Shown: positions 42,713 through 51,033 of the stretch, piece by piece | How positions within the stretch are numbered: the stretch's first letter is position 1 | Layout of the letters: each line of letters begins with the position of its first letter | Assembly: GCF_025452235.1 (NCBI RefSeq) | Contig: NZ_CP104965.1 | Coordinates: 558,001 to 622,000, forward strand | Direction: 5' to 3' | DNA length: 64,000 bases | Source: Devosia neptuniae | GTDB lineage: Bacteria; Pseudomonadota; Alphaproteobacteria; Rhizobiales; Devosiaceae | Program-made: the position numbers and the translations under genes | Notes under the pieces: generated by a model | Database searches by the model: none | The model's input: the letters and a program-made list of their open reading frames with translations, nothing else | Told to the model about the DNA's origin: nothing

Positions 42713-43921
42713 TCAGACCTGATCGAGGCCGTACATCAGGTCGGCAATCAGATCGTCGCTGGATTCCAGACCAACCGACAGACGCACGAGGCCGGGGGTG
42801 ACGCCGGTTTGCAGGCGAACTTCCTCGGTCAGGCGCGCATGGGTGGTGGTGCGCGGGTGGGTGATCAGCGATTTGGCATCGCCCAGATTGTTGGAAATCA
42901 GGATCACTGCCAGACTGTCGCAGAAGGCGAAGGCGGCGTCCTGACCGCCCTTGACGTCGATGGCGAGCAGGGTCGAGCCGCGGCTCATCTGGCGCTTGGC
43001 GAGATCGTATTGCGGGTGGCTGGGATGGTGCGGGTAGATGACCCGCTCGACCTTGGGATGGCTGGCGAGGGCCGCGGCCAGTTTTTCGGCGCTGTCGGTC
43101 ATGCGCTCGACGCGGATGGCATAGGTTTCAAGGCCCTTGAGCAGCACCCAGGCGTTGAAGGCGCTGAGGGTGGCGCCGGTTTGGCGCAGGAAGGTGTGGA
43201 CGTCGCCTTCGATCAGTTCCTTACTGCCCAAGACGATACCGCCAAGCACCCTGCCCTGCCCGTCAATATGCTTGGTGGCCGAATAGGTGACGAGATCCGC
43301 CCCTAGCTCGAGCGGCTTCTGATAGAGCGCGGTCGAAAACACATTGTCGACGATGAGCTTGGCGCCATGGGCGTGGGCGATCTCGGCGACGGCCTTGATA
43401 TCGACCAGTTCCAGCGTCGGATTGGTCGGGGTTTCGATGAACACGACCTTGGTGTTGGGCTGCATGGCGCGGGCAAAATTATGCGGGTCGCGGCCATCGA
43501 CCAGGGTCGAGGTGACGCCAAAGCGCGGCGCATAGTCTTCCACCACATAGCGGCAACCGCCGAACAGGGCTTGGGCCGCCACGATATGGTCCCCTGCCCG
43601 CACCTGGCTCATCACTGCATTGGTGACGGCGGCCATGCCCGAGGCGAAGGCGCGACCAGCCTCTGCCCCTTCGAGCAGCGCCATGCGCTCCTGGAACATA
43701 TCGACGGTTGGGTTGGCGAAGCGCGAATAATTGTGGCCGCCCGGGATCTTGCCCTGGAACAGGCGCTCGGCATGTTCGGAACTGGGATACGAATAACCCG
43801 AATTGAGGAAAATGGCTTCGCTGGTTTCGTTGAAATCGGTGCGCATGCCGCCGCCATGGACCAGCTGGGTTTGCGGCGACAGGCGGGCCGGATCGAGCAG
43901 CGGATTGTTCGTCTTGGACAT
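42713..43921 (-). CDS. metZ: O-succinylhomoserine sulfhydrylase
   Basis: A 402-residue Cys/Met-metabolism PLP enzyme. K217 in VTYSATKHIDGQGRVLGG is the Schiff-base lysine; GHNYSRFANPTVDMFQERMA and ETPTNPTLELVDI are family segments. It makes homocysteine from O-succinylhomoserine and sulfide in methionine synthesis. The ATG at 43921 lies right after a terminator hairpin preceded by a SAM-II riboswitch, which identifies it as a methionine gene and explains control by SAM. Confidence 0.94.
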   Translation of the reverse strand: MSKTNNPLLDPARLSPQTQLVHGGGMRTDFNETSEAIFLNSGYSYPSSEHAERLFQGKIPGGHNYSRFANPTVDMFQERMALLEGAEAGRAFASGMAAVTNAVMSQVRAGDHIVAAQALFGGCRYVVEDYAPRFGVTSTLVDGRDPHNFARAMQPNTKVVFIETPTNPTLELVDIKAVAEIAHAHGAKLIVDNVFSTALYQKPLELGADLVTYSATKHIDGQGRVLGGIVLGSKELIEGDVHTFLRQTGATLSAFNAWVLLKGLETYAIRVERMTDSAEKLAAALASHPKVERVIYPHHPSHPQYDLAKRQMSRGSTLLAIDVKGGQDAAFAFCDSLAVILISNNLGDAKSLITHPRTTTHARLTEEVRLQTGVTPGLVRLSVGLESSDDLIADLMYGLDQV

Positions 43922-43936
43922 GACGGCACTTTCAAC

Positions 43937-43965
43937 AAAAAACCGGCGCACGAAGGTGGCCGGTT
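43937..43965 (-). terminator. attenuator hairpin in metZ leader
   Basis: On the minus strand AACCGGC, an 11-base loop, GCCGGTT then TTTT (plus-strand AAAA 43937-43940). It lies between the SAM-II aptamer and the metZ ATG, with the expected geometry for riboswitch-controlled termination. Confidence 0.75.
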
Positions 43966-43970
43966 GAAAC

Positions 43971-44026
43971 GGTCATTTAGCAACTTGTTTAAAGTGGCTG
44001 CAACCTGACCGGCCAAATCACCACTG
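43971..44026 (-). ncRNA. SAM-II riboswitch
   Basis: The minus strand reads AGTGGTGATTTGGCCGG, TCAGGTTGCAGCCAC, TTTAAACAAG, TTGCTAAATGACC. These blocks match the conserved H-type pseudoknot of the SAM-II (metA) motif, including the GGUGAUUUG, UUGCAGCCAC and GCUAAA elements. It binds S-adenosylmethionine and lowers expression of metZ, here probably through the hairpin at 43937-43965. Confidence 0.93.
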
Positions 44027-44111
44027 GGCTGTGATCTAAGGCCAATTGCCTGTTGGCGTCAATTGCAGGGATTGCTAGGGACTAAGCCCTCGATACGCAT
44101 GCGAAGGTAAC

Positions 44112-45224
44112 ATGGACAAGCAGCAGGCCTGGCCGCGGGGCGTGTTTCCGGCGCGATTGATCGAAAAGCTGGCGCATGAAGGCGCAATCATCTCGGCGCG
44201 GCCCTTCGATCACGATCAGGTGCAGCCGGCCAGTCTGGACCTGCGACTGGGTGACGTTGCCTATCGCGTGCGCTCCAGCTTCCTGCCCGGCCCCAGCCAT
44301 TCGGTGGCCGAACGCATCGAAGCGCTCAAGCTGCATGAGATCGATCTCAAGAACGGCGCCGTGCTGGAGCGGGGCTGCGTTTATCTGGTGCCGCTGCAGG
44401 AGAGCCTGGACCTGCCTGAGGCGGTCAGCGCCTCGGCCAATCCCAAAAGCTCGACCGGGCGGCTCGATGTGTTCACCCGCGTCATCGGCGATCGGGCGCG
44501 CGGGTTCGACCAGATGCCCGAGGGCTATAAGGGCCCGCTTTATCTCGAAGTCAGCCCGCGCACCTTCCCGGTGCTGGTGCGGACCGGATCGCGGCTGAGC
44601 CAGATGCGGTTCCGCTCGGGCGATACGCGGCTGTCCATCGCCGAACACCGGGCGCTGCATGAATCGGACACTTTGGTGTTTGGTGGCAATTACCCGGTTG
44701 GGGAGGGCATTGCGCTGTCCATCGACCTCAAAGGCGATGGGCGCAATGGGCTGATCGGGTTCCGCTCCAAGCGGCATACGGCGGTGGTCGATGTCGACAA
44801 GAAGGCCGCGCTCGATGTGCTGGATTTCTGGGAGCCGTTGACCAATCGCGGGCGGGAGGAGCTGATCCTCGATCCCGACGAATTCTATATTCTGGTCAGC
44901 GACGAGGCGGTGCATGTGCCCCCGAGCCATGCCGCCGAAATGGTGCCGTTCGATCCGCTGGTGGGCGAATTCCGCGTGCATTATGCGGGCTTTTTTGACC
45001 CCGGTTTCGGGCACTCGCCCGCCGGCGGCAGCGGCAGCCGGGCCGTGCTCGAAGTGCGCAGCCGCGAAGTGCCGTTCCTGCTCGGGCATGGGCAGACCAT
45101 TGGCCGGCTGATCTACGAGACGCTCGCCGAAGCGCCGGACCGGCTTTATGGCACGGCTTTGGGGTCGAACTATCAGGCGCAGACACTCAAGCTGTCCAAG
45201 CATTTTAGGCCGTATACGCCGTAG
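44112..45224 (+). CDS. dcd: 2'-deoxycytidine 5'-triphosphate deaminase (two-domain)
   Basis: A 370-residue protein with two dUTPase-fold halves. The N-terminal half has QPASLDLRLGDVAYRVRSSF and SANPKSSTGRLDVFTRVIGD; the C-terminal half ends with the Tyr-rich QTIGRLIYETLAEAPDRLYG region. This long form replaces the short trimeric Dcd in many alphaproteobacteria. It deaminates dCTP to dUTP for thymidylate synthesis. It is divergent from metZ, whose riboswitch leader fills the gap. Confidence 0.87.
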   Translation: MDKQQAWPRGVFPARLIEKLAHEGAIISARPFDHDQVQPASLDLRLGDVAYRVRSSFLPGPSHSVAERIEALKLHEIDLKNGAVLERGCVYLVPLQESLDLPEAVSASANPKSSTGRLDVFTRVIGDRARGFDQMPEGYKGPLYLEVSPRTFPVLVRTGSRLSQMRFRSGDTRLSIAEHRALHESDTLVFGGNYPVGEGIALSIDLKGDGRNGLIGFRSKRHTAVVDVDKKAALDVLDFWEPLTNRGREELILDPDEFYILVSDEAVHVPPSHAAEMVPFDPLVGEFRVHYAGFFDPGFGHSPAGGSGSRAVLEVRSREVPFLLGHGQTIGRLIYETLAEAPDRLYGTALGSNYQAQTLKLSKHFRPYTP

Positions 45225-45276
45225 CTAGGGGCGGTCACCGCTCAAGTTAGGGACTACCCCGAAAGCGGCCGTTTCG

Positions 45277-45380
45277 CCTCCCTCCCCCTTGAGGGGAGGG
45301 ATTGAGGGTGGGGGTCGACGAGCTCTTGCGCAAAGACCCCACGACCCCCTCCCCGGCCCTCCCCTCAAGGGGGAGGGAGG
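45277..45380. repeat. dispersed repeat family B, copy 3
   Basis: CCTCCCTCCCCCTTGAGGGG at the left and CCCTCCCCTCAAGGGGGAGG at the right, about 104 bp, with a spacer sharing CTCTTGCGCAAA with copy 1 (31791-31799 region). It lies in the gap after dcd. Confidence 0.88.
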
Positions 45381-45429
45381 CTGATCGCGGCCCGCTCCGT
45401 GGTCGCACCCAAACTGGCCCTCAGCATGG

Positions 45430-45449
45430 ATTCCGGCCTGCGCCGGAAT
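45430..45449. repeat. short REP-like hairpin
   Basis: ATTCCGGC-CTGC-GCCGGAAT, a perfect 8-bp stem of a type common between alphaproteobacterial genes. Confidence 0.6.
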
Positions 45450-45478
45450 GACATTGGGGGATGGGGTAGGTGGAAAAA

Positions 45479-45518
45479 CCAAATTCCCGCCCGCTGCACC
45501 AAATTCCCGCCGGCTGCA
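45479..45518. repeat. 20-bp tandem duplication upstream of MarR gene
   Basis: CCAAATTCCCGCC[C/G]GCTGCA occurs twice head to tail with one difference, about 95 bases upstream of the MarR start. It may be a small expansion or paired binding sites. Confidence 0.7.
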
Positions 45519-45581
45519 AAGGAGCCATGCCGAAATGGGGCATGGACAGAAGGCCGTATCGGGCTTACATCGCCAATATAA

Positions 45582-45593
45582 GTAGCATGCTAC
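45582..45593. promoter_or_regulatory. MarR operator-like palindrome
   Basis: GTAGCATGCTAC is a perfect 12-bp palindrome 18 bases before the MarR ATG. A related half (GTCTACAT) follows at 45602-45609. It fits autorepression of the MarR-efflux operon. Confidence 0.6.
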
Positions 45594-45611
45594 ATTGTAT
45601 TGGTCTACATA

Positions 45612-46079
45612 ATGACTCCGAACCCTAATCTGCTGCGCATCATTGGCCGGGTTGGCCGGGAATTGAGCACGGGCTTTGACGCCCAGCTTAAGGGCCTGGG
45701 GCTGACCTCGGCGCGGGCGCGTGTGCTGTTGCAATTGGTGCGCAGCCCCGAGGGGGTGAGCCAGGCGGCGGTGACCGAATTTCTCGGCGTCGAGCACCCG
45801 ACTGCCGTGCGGATACTGGATGGGCTGGAAAGCCTGGGCCATATCCGCCGCGAGCCAGCGCCGCATGATCGGCGCGCCAAGCTGATCATGCTGACCGATG
45901 CCGGGCGGCCGCTGGCCGAGCAGGTTGGCGTGTTGACCGACGGGCTCAATGCGCAGTTGCTGGATGGGCTGAGCGCCGATGACGTGGCGACCACCAACCG
46001 GATTCTGACGATATTGCTGGAGCGCATCGAGGCGCTGAAACCGCCGGTCAGCGACGAACTTGGGGAGCGCGTGTCATGA
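45612..46079 (+). CDS. MarR family regulator of efflux operon
   Basis: A 155-residue MarR protein with winged helix (LTSARARVLLQLVRSPEGVS, then AVTEFLGVEHPTAVRILDGL and the wing RREPAPHDRRAKLIMLTDAG). ATG 45612 is chosen; TTG 45600 lies in the operator region. The end overlaps the MFS gene by four bases, so it heads a MarR-EmrB-EmrA-like drug efflux operon and probably represses it. Confidence 0.88.
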   Translation: MTPNPNLLRIIGRVGRELSTGFDAQLKGLGLTSARARVLLQLVRSPEGVSQAAVTEFLGVEHPTAVRILDGLESLGHIRREPAPHDRRAKLIMLTDAGRPLAEQVGVLTDGLNAQLLDGLSADDVATTNRILTILLERIEALKPPVSDELGERVS

Positions 46080-47716
46080 ACGAGCAGACTCCAATTGCTG
46101 CCCCGTCCCCTGCCCCGGCTGGCCCGCCGGGCATGGCGCCCTTTGTGCCCAAATCGCCGCTATGGAACATGGTCTATGTGATCAGCTCCATCGTGCTGGG
46201 CATTACCCAGGGGCTCGGGCTCAATCTGGTCACGGCGAACCTCACCGGCCTGCAGGCCTCGTTTGGCGCGACCGCCACCGAAATGGCCTGGCTGCCGACC
46301 GTCTATTTCGCCACCAACATGACCGGCACGATCGTTATGTTCAAAATCCGCAGCCAGTTCGGCATGCGGCGTTTTGCCGAGTTGGGCATCATTGTCTATG
46401 CACTGATCGTTCTGGCGCATCTGTTTGCCCATGATCTGCAATCGGCCATTTGGGTGCGGGCAATCATGGGGATTGCCGCGGCGCCGCTGAGCACGCTGGC
46501 CTTCTTCTACATGCTCGAATGGCTGCCCCCGGCCAAGAAGCTGACCATCGGGCTGTGCTTCGGCATGCTGGGCAGCTCGCTCTCGCTGCCGCTGGCGCGC
46601 GTCATTTCGCCGGACCTGCTCGCCATGGGCGATTGGCAGGGGCTGTATATGGTCGAAGCCGGCCTTGCTCTGGTGAGCCTGGCCATCGTGTTCCTCGTGC
46701 CGCTGGTGCCGCCGCCGCGGGCCAAAGTGTTCGACAAGGACGACATAATCAGCCTGCCACTGATGGCAACGGGCTTCGCCTGCATGGCCATCGTGCTGGG
46801 CATGGGCCGGGTCTATTGGTGGCTCGAAGCGCCATGGATCGGCGTGCTGCTGGCCGTGGGCATTGGCTCGCTGGTGCTGTTTTGCCTCGTCGAACTGCAT
46901 CGCAAGAGCCCCATTATCGACCTGCGCTGGCTGTTCAGCCGCGACATGCTGATCTTTGCGGGCTCCTTGATCGTCATCCGCCTGTTGCTGTCGGAGCAGT
47001 CGGTGGGGGTGTTTGGCCTGTTCACCGTGCTCAACCTGCAGAATGACCAGCTCATTGGCCTGTTCAGCATTGTCGGGGTGGCGACCTTCGCGGCCACGGC
47101 GGGGCTGAGCATGGTGATGAAGCCGGCGCGCACGCCGCTGTTCCACCTGACCGCGCTGGTGCTGATCGCCAGTGCCGCCTGGATGGATTCCCAAAGCACG
47201 GTGCTGAGCCGACCCGAGCAGTTCTTTGTCAGCCAGGCGCTGATCGGGATGGCGACGGGCCTGTTCCTGCCGCCGGCCATGTTGCACGGCTTTTTGCGGG
47301 CGCTGGCACGGGGGCCGCAATATATCCTGTCGTTCCTCACGGTGTTTCTGACCAGCCAGACGCTGGGTGGCCTATTGGGCTCGGCCATATTCGGCAGCTT
47401 CGTGACGCTGCGCGAGCAGTTCCATTCCAATGTGATCGCGCAAGGGATCACCCTGCTCGATCCGTTGGTGGCGCAGCGTATCCAGGCCTATGGCGGCGCC
47501 TATGCAAGGGTGCTGACCGATCCGGCGCAGCGCAATGCCAGGGGGCTGGCGCTACTGGGCCAATCCTCCACCCAGCAGGCCAATGTGCTGGCCTATAACG
47601 ATTTGTTTTTATTGATTTTCGCGGCGACGCTGGCGGCCATCGCCGTGCTGCTCACCCATTTGGCACTTGCCGCTTTGAGCAAACCTGCCACCCCGCTCCA
47701 GGCGCAGCCCGCCTGA
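46076..47716 (+). CDS. DHA2-type MFS drug exporter
   Basis: A 546-residue membrane protein of the EmrB/FarB (14-TM, DHA2) group. After a Pro/Ala-rich N-terminus, TM1 begins near residue 30 (WNMVYVISSIVLGITQGLGL), with motif-like FGATATEMAWLPTVYFATNM. Another helix-pair segment is VRAIMGIAAAPLSTLAFFYM. The acidic and arginine residues of classical EmrB motifs are partly replaced, so the substrate range is open. It works with the HlyD-type adaptor encoded next. Coupled by ATGA to the MarR gene. Confidence 0.88.
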   Translation: MNEQTPIAAPSPAPAGPPGMAPFVPKSPLWNMVYVISSIVLGITQGLGLNLVTANLTGLQASFGATATEMAWLPTVYFATNMTGTIVMFKIRSQFGMRRFAELGIIVYALIVLAHLFAHDLQSAIWVRAIMGIAAAPLSTLAFFYMLEWLPPAKKLTIGLCFGMLGSSLSLPLARVISPDLLAMGDWQGLYMVEAGLALVSLAIVFLVPLVPPPRAKVFDKDDIISLPLMATGFACMAIVLGMGRVYWWLEAPWIGVLLAVGIGSLVLFCLVELHRKSPIIDLRWLFSRDMLIFAGSLIVIRLLLSEQSVGVFGLFTVLNLQNDQLIGLFSIVGVATFAATAGLSMVMKPARTPLFHLTALVLIASAAWMDSQSTVLSRPEQFFVSQALIGMATGLFLPPAMLHGFLRALARGPQYILSFLTVFLTSQTLGGLLGSAIFGSFVTLREQFHSNVIAQGITLLDPLVAQRIQAYGGAYARVLTDPAQRNARGLALLGQSSTQQANVLAYNDLFLLIFAATLAAIAVLLTHLALAALSKPATPLQAQPA

Positions 47717-47738
47717 TATCGACCTGAAAGACCAAACT

Positions 47739-48788
47739 ATGCGTATCAAAGAACTCGTTCTGTCCAAGGCGACAATCCCGGCTGTGCTGGCCGGCCTCAT
47801 CGGCATCGGCGCGGTGCTTTATGCCTGGCAATTGCCGCCCTTCACCACCAGCGTGCAGAGCACCAACAATGCCTATGTCAAAGGCCGCGTGACGCTGATT
47901 GCGCCGCAGCTGGCGGGCTATGTCGTGGCCGTGCCGGTGACCGATTATCAAAGCGTGCACAGGGGCGACGTGCTGGTGCAGCTGGATGACCGCATCTATG
48001 TCCAGCAATTGGCGCAGGCCGAAGCGGCCTTGCTGCAGCAGCAGAATGCGCTGGCCAATTACGACCAGAATTATGCCTCCAAGCAAGCCAGTGTCGATCT
48101 GGCCAAGGCGCAGCTGACGGCGGCGCAGGCCGCCCTGAGCAAGGCACAGGCCGACGCCACCCGTACCGATTCGCTCCTCGCCTCGGGGCTGTCGCCGCAA
48201 TCGACGGTGGATCAGGTGCATTCGGCATTGGCGCAGGCGCAATCGAGTGTCGACCAGGCCAGTGCCTCGGTCAGCATTGCCGAGCAGAACCTGTCGCTGG
48301 TGGAAGGCGGCAAGCCGGCGCTGGAAGGCGCCGTCAAGGGCGCCGAAGCCGCTGTCGAATTGGCACGGATCAATATTTCCAACACCAGGATCGTGGCGCC
48401 GGTCGATGGCGTGCTGGGCGAAGTCACGGCGCGCCTGGGCCAATATGTGTCGATCGGCACCCAGCTGACCTCGGTAACGCCGCCGCAGACCTGGGTGATC
48501 GCCAATTTCAAGGAAACCCAGCTGGCGGGGATCGTCGTGGGGCAGCAGGCCAATATCAAGGTTGATGCGCTCGGCTATGGCGCGCTGACTGGCCATATCT
48601 CGGAAATTTCTCCGGCCGCCGGCTCGGAATTCAGCGTGCTCAAGCCCGACAATGCCACCGGCAATTTCACCAAGATCGCCCAGCGCATCCCGGTGCGGAT
48701 CGAGCTGGACGAGGGCCAGGACCTGGCGGCGCGGCTATTGCCGGGCATGTCGGTGGAGGTTTCGGTGGATACGGCAACGACGCTTTAG
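47739..48788 (+). CDS. EmrA/HlyD-family membrane fusion protein
   Basis: A 349-residue adaptor: N-terminal TM anchor (about 12-30: AVLAGLIGIGAVLYAWQLPP), biotinyl-lipoyl half (NAYVKGRVTLIAPQLAGYVV), long coiled-coil hairpin (about 85-200) and second half RIVAPVDGVLGEVTARLGQY. It connects the MFS pump to an outer-membrane channel encoded elsewhere. It lies 22 bases after the MFS gene and is last in the operon. Confidence 0.9.
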   Translation: MRIKELVLSKATIPAVLAGLIGIGAVLYAWQLPPFTTSVQSTNNAYVKGRVTLIAPQLAGYVVAVPVTDYQSVHRGDVLVQLDDRIYVQQLAQAEAALLQQQNALANYDQNYASKQASVDLAKAQLTAAQAALSKAQADATRTDSLLASGLSPQSTVDQVHSALAQAQSSVDQASASVSIAEQNLSLVEGGKPALEGAVKGAEAAVELARINISNTRIVAPVDGVLGEVTARLGQYVSIGTQLTSVTPPQTWVIANFKETQLAGIVVGQQANIKVDALGYGALTGHISEISPAAGSEFSVLKPDNATGNFTKIAQRIPVRIELDEGQDLAARLLPGMSVEVSVDTATTL

Positions 48789-48799
48789 GGCTGCCCTGG

Positions 48800-48838
48800 G
48801 GCAAGGTTTGCAATCTCCTGACGATTGCAGGCCTTGCC
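48800..48838. terminator. 16-bp stem-loop after EmrA-like gene
   Basis: GGCAAGGTTTGCAATC pairs fully with GATTGCAGGCCTTGCC if two G-U wobbles are allowed, loop of seven. No T tract follows. It separates the efflux operon from tRNA-Gly. Confidence 0.5.
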
Positions 48839-48889
48839 TGCAGCACCCGCTTGACGGCGCCAGCGATTTCCCGCATCTAGAACGCCGTT

Positions 48890-48963
48890 GCGGGTGTATC
48901 TCAATGGTAGAGAAGCAGCTTCCCAAGCTGATGACGAGGGTTCGATTCCCTTCACCCGCTCCA
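48890..48963 (+). tRNA. tRNA-Gly (CCC)
   Basis: A 74-nt cloverleaf with encoded CCA: acceptor GCGGGTG/CACCCGC, anticodon loop TTCCCAA (CCC) on a stem GCAGC/GCTGA with one terminal mismatch, and T arm GAGGGTTCGATTCCCTT. Confidence 0.95.
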
Positions 48964-49164
48964 GCGGCCTGTCTGACTAGGGCCGTCGCAGTCCAAAACC
49001 TCCAAAGAAAATCAGGAAAATAGGTCTGCTGCGCCCTCGCGCACGCGTACCGCGCAAATGGCTAAAATGGCGCGCAGCCTGGCCGCCGTCGGCCCCAATT
49101 CGGGCGTTCCATGCAGAAGATCGAAGTTTCTAAAGCTGCGGTCCACCAAGTGCCTTCACCTGGC

Positions 49165-50124
49165 TCAGCGCTTATAGATGTCTGCAAGTGCCCCAATGAC
49201 GTTGGCCATTTCAGCTCGAAGTTCGGGCGGTTCAATTACCTCCAGTTCTCTACCAAAGCGCAGCAGGTCCATGGCGGCGTGCGCTATGGAACCTACCGAC
49301 ACTGAAACCTGCTTCCATCCCCGCGCATCGGCTTGCTCCGAGATCACAGCACCGGTGCGGATATAAGGAGGCAGAAGCTCCTCCATTAAGTCCAAGCCGC
49401 GAGGCGAAAGACGAACTTCTGCCCGGTTCGGATGGAGGTCCGCTTCGTATTGCCGGATGCTTTCTGACCAATATGCTTCAAGGTTGAAAGCCGTGGGATA
49501 TTCAAAACGTCCATCCAGCACAGTCATTTTGCCAATTCGCGAAATACGGAAAGTGCGGGTGTCATCGCGAATTTGAGCGACCAAATACCAGGCACCACCT
49601 TTCAACACGACTCCAAGGGGCTCAACTCGCCTCTCCTCGTCAGTCGTTCGGCTCTGGTAGTGCATGCGTATCGGGTGCTGGTTCCACACCGCATCGGCAA
49701 TCGCTGGGAGGAAGTGCAGAATCTCGGGTTCTGCGAACCAAGCTGGCGCATCAAAGTGGAAACGGGCCTTCATCGCGCCGGACCGCATGGCCTCCGGCAG
49801 CGCAGCCACAAGCTTTGCGCGCGCGCTTGCCGCAACAGCACCCATTCCCAGATCGGCGGCCTGTCGGGTGAGACCGGCGAGAAACAATGCGTCGGCCTCT
49901 GTCGAGGACAAGCCATTTAAACGAACCCGATAGCCGTCGAGCAGGCGATAGCCGCCGCTGCTGCCCTGCACGCTGTAAACGGGGATGCCTGCTGCACTTA
50001 ACGCGTCCACATCCCTGTAGATCGTTCGCAAGGATACCTCGCACTCATCGGCAAGCGCCTGTGCGGTAACGTGTCCTTTGGCTTGAAGCGTGGTCAGGAT
50101 CGATAGAAGGCGGCTTGCTCGCAT
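49165..50124 (-). CDS. YafY-type WYL-domain regulator
   Basis: A 319-residue regulator: N-terminal HTH_11 (ASRLLSILTTLQAKGHVTAQ, then EVSLRTIYRDVDALSAAGIP), linker and a WYL domain (about 150-225; VEPLGVVLKGGAWYLVAQIR) with a C-terminal extension. WYL domains sense nucleic-acid or nucleotide ligands. The ATG at 50124 gives the usual N-terminus MRASRLLSIL; a start at 50136 with AGG upstream is possible. It is divergent from the exported RidA-like gene and probably controls it. Confidence 0.87.
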   Translation of the reverse strand: MRASRLLSILTTLQAKGHVTAQALADECEVSLRTIYRDVDALSAAGIPVYSVQGSSGGYRLLDGYRVRLNGLSSTEADALFLAGLTRQAADLGMGAVAASARAKLVAALPEAMRSGAMKARFHFDAPAWFAEPEILHFLPAIADAVWNQHPIRMHYQSRTTDEERRVEPLGVVLKGGAWYLVAQIRDDTRTFRISRIGKMTVLDGRFEYPTAFNLEAYWSESIRQYEADLHPNRAEVRLSPRGLDLMEELLPPYIRTGAVISEQADARGWKQVSVSVGSIAHAAMDLLRFGRELEVIEPPELRAEMANVIGALADIYKR

Positions 50125-50142
50125 GAAAAAGAGCATAAACCA

Positions 50143-50163
50143 ACCTGACACAAGTTGACAGGT
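50143..50163. promoter_or_regulatory. dyad between WYL regulator and RidA gene
   Basis: ACCTG (50143-50147) and CAGGT (50159-50163) with inner ..ACA..TGA.. partial symmetry. Its position just before the WYL start suits an operator for this regulator. Confidence 0.4.
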
Positions 50164-50247
50164 ATGGCGGGCTAACGTCTCGCCGTCGGTCAGGGCAGTC
50201 AACACGATGCCCACCCCGCCGCTATCTCAGAATCCCTAGGGAAAATC

Positions 50248-50718
50248 ATGTCACGCGCTATCAAGCACCTGCTCATTGGAGGACTAATAATCATGGCAAT
50301 ATCGACTGCAGCGACGGCGCAGGAGCTAACCATCATTAACCCGCCCACACTGGGAGACCCTACGCCGAACGGCTACAGCACGGCGGTGATCCTGCCTGCC
50401 AATGCACGGGTGGCTTATATCTCCGGTCAAGGCGGCCAAGACAGCACGGGAGGTTTGTCACCCGACTTCGCAGCTCAGGTTGAGCAGGCATATGCAAACC
50501 TTGGTGCCGCGCTTGAAGGGATTGGCGCCGGACCGGAACAGGTCGCCAAGCTTACGGTTTTCGTGGTCGATCACGATATGTCCAAGCTCGGAGTGCTGAC
50601 ACAGAACGTCACCGCCATGTTTGGCGACAGGCTGCCGGCGCAGACACTGGTTCCTGTTCCCAAGCTCGCAATTGCCGCCATGCTCTTTGAGGTCGAGGCA
50701 ATCGTCGTTCTGGAATAG
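50248..50718 (+). CDS. exported RidA/YjgF-family protein
   Basis: A 156-residue RidA-fold protein with an N-terminal signal peptide (about 1-25, ending ATAQ) followed by the chorismate-mutase-like trimer fold (VAYISGQGGQDSTGGLSPDF, and DRLPAQTLVPVPKLAIAAML). The Arg of canonical RidA (for the 2-imino acid carboxylate) is not evident at the usual C-terminal R-x-P position, where PAQTLVPV stands instead, so deaminase activity is doubtful. AGGGA precedes the ATG. Divergent from the WYL regulator. Confidence 0.8.
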   Translation: MSRAIKHLLIGGLIIMAISTAATAQELTIINPPTLGDPTPNGYSTAVILPANARVAYISGQGGQDSTGGLSPDFAAQVEQAYANLGAALEGIGAGPEQVAKLTVFVVDHDMSKLGVLTQNVTAMFGDRLPAQTLVPVPKLAIAAMLFEVEAIVVLE

Positions 50719-51033
50719 AGATTGGCGGATTGGTCACGGTGGCTGAAAACGCGACCAACTTCTTTTAACACGACGGTGGGGCGGCTGATTCTGGTAGTTA
50801 GACCGAAAGCTCCCCGTCCGTTTCCCACCCTGCCCCCGGCTCGCATCTCCCGGCACGTGGCGAATGGGGGCATGGGCAGCTGAAAGTGCAGGAATCACGG
50901 CTCAACAAGGAATGGCAGCGGCAGCGCAAAATGGCGGTCCGCTCGGCGAGCTTTCGCCCTAAATCCGTCTTTCGCGGCGCGCGGGCAAAATCCTGTAAGC
51001 TCCCGTGGTTTGCGAACGAGATAACGCTGGGCT
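50719..51033. other. intergenic gap, nothing recognised
   Basis: This 315-base gap between the converging RidA-like gene (plus) and AraC-type gene (minus) holds no frame with a credible start or family, and no clear hairpin terminator. Confidence 0.6.
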
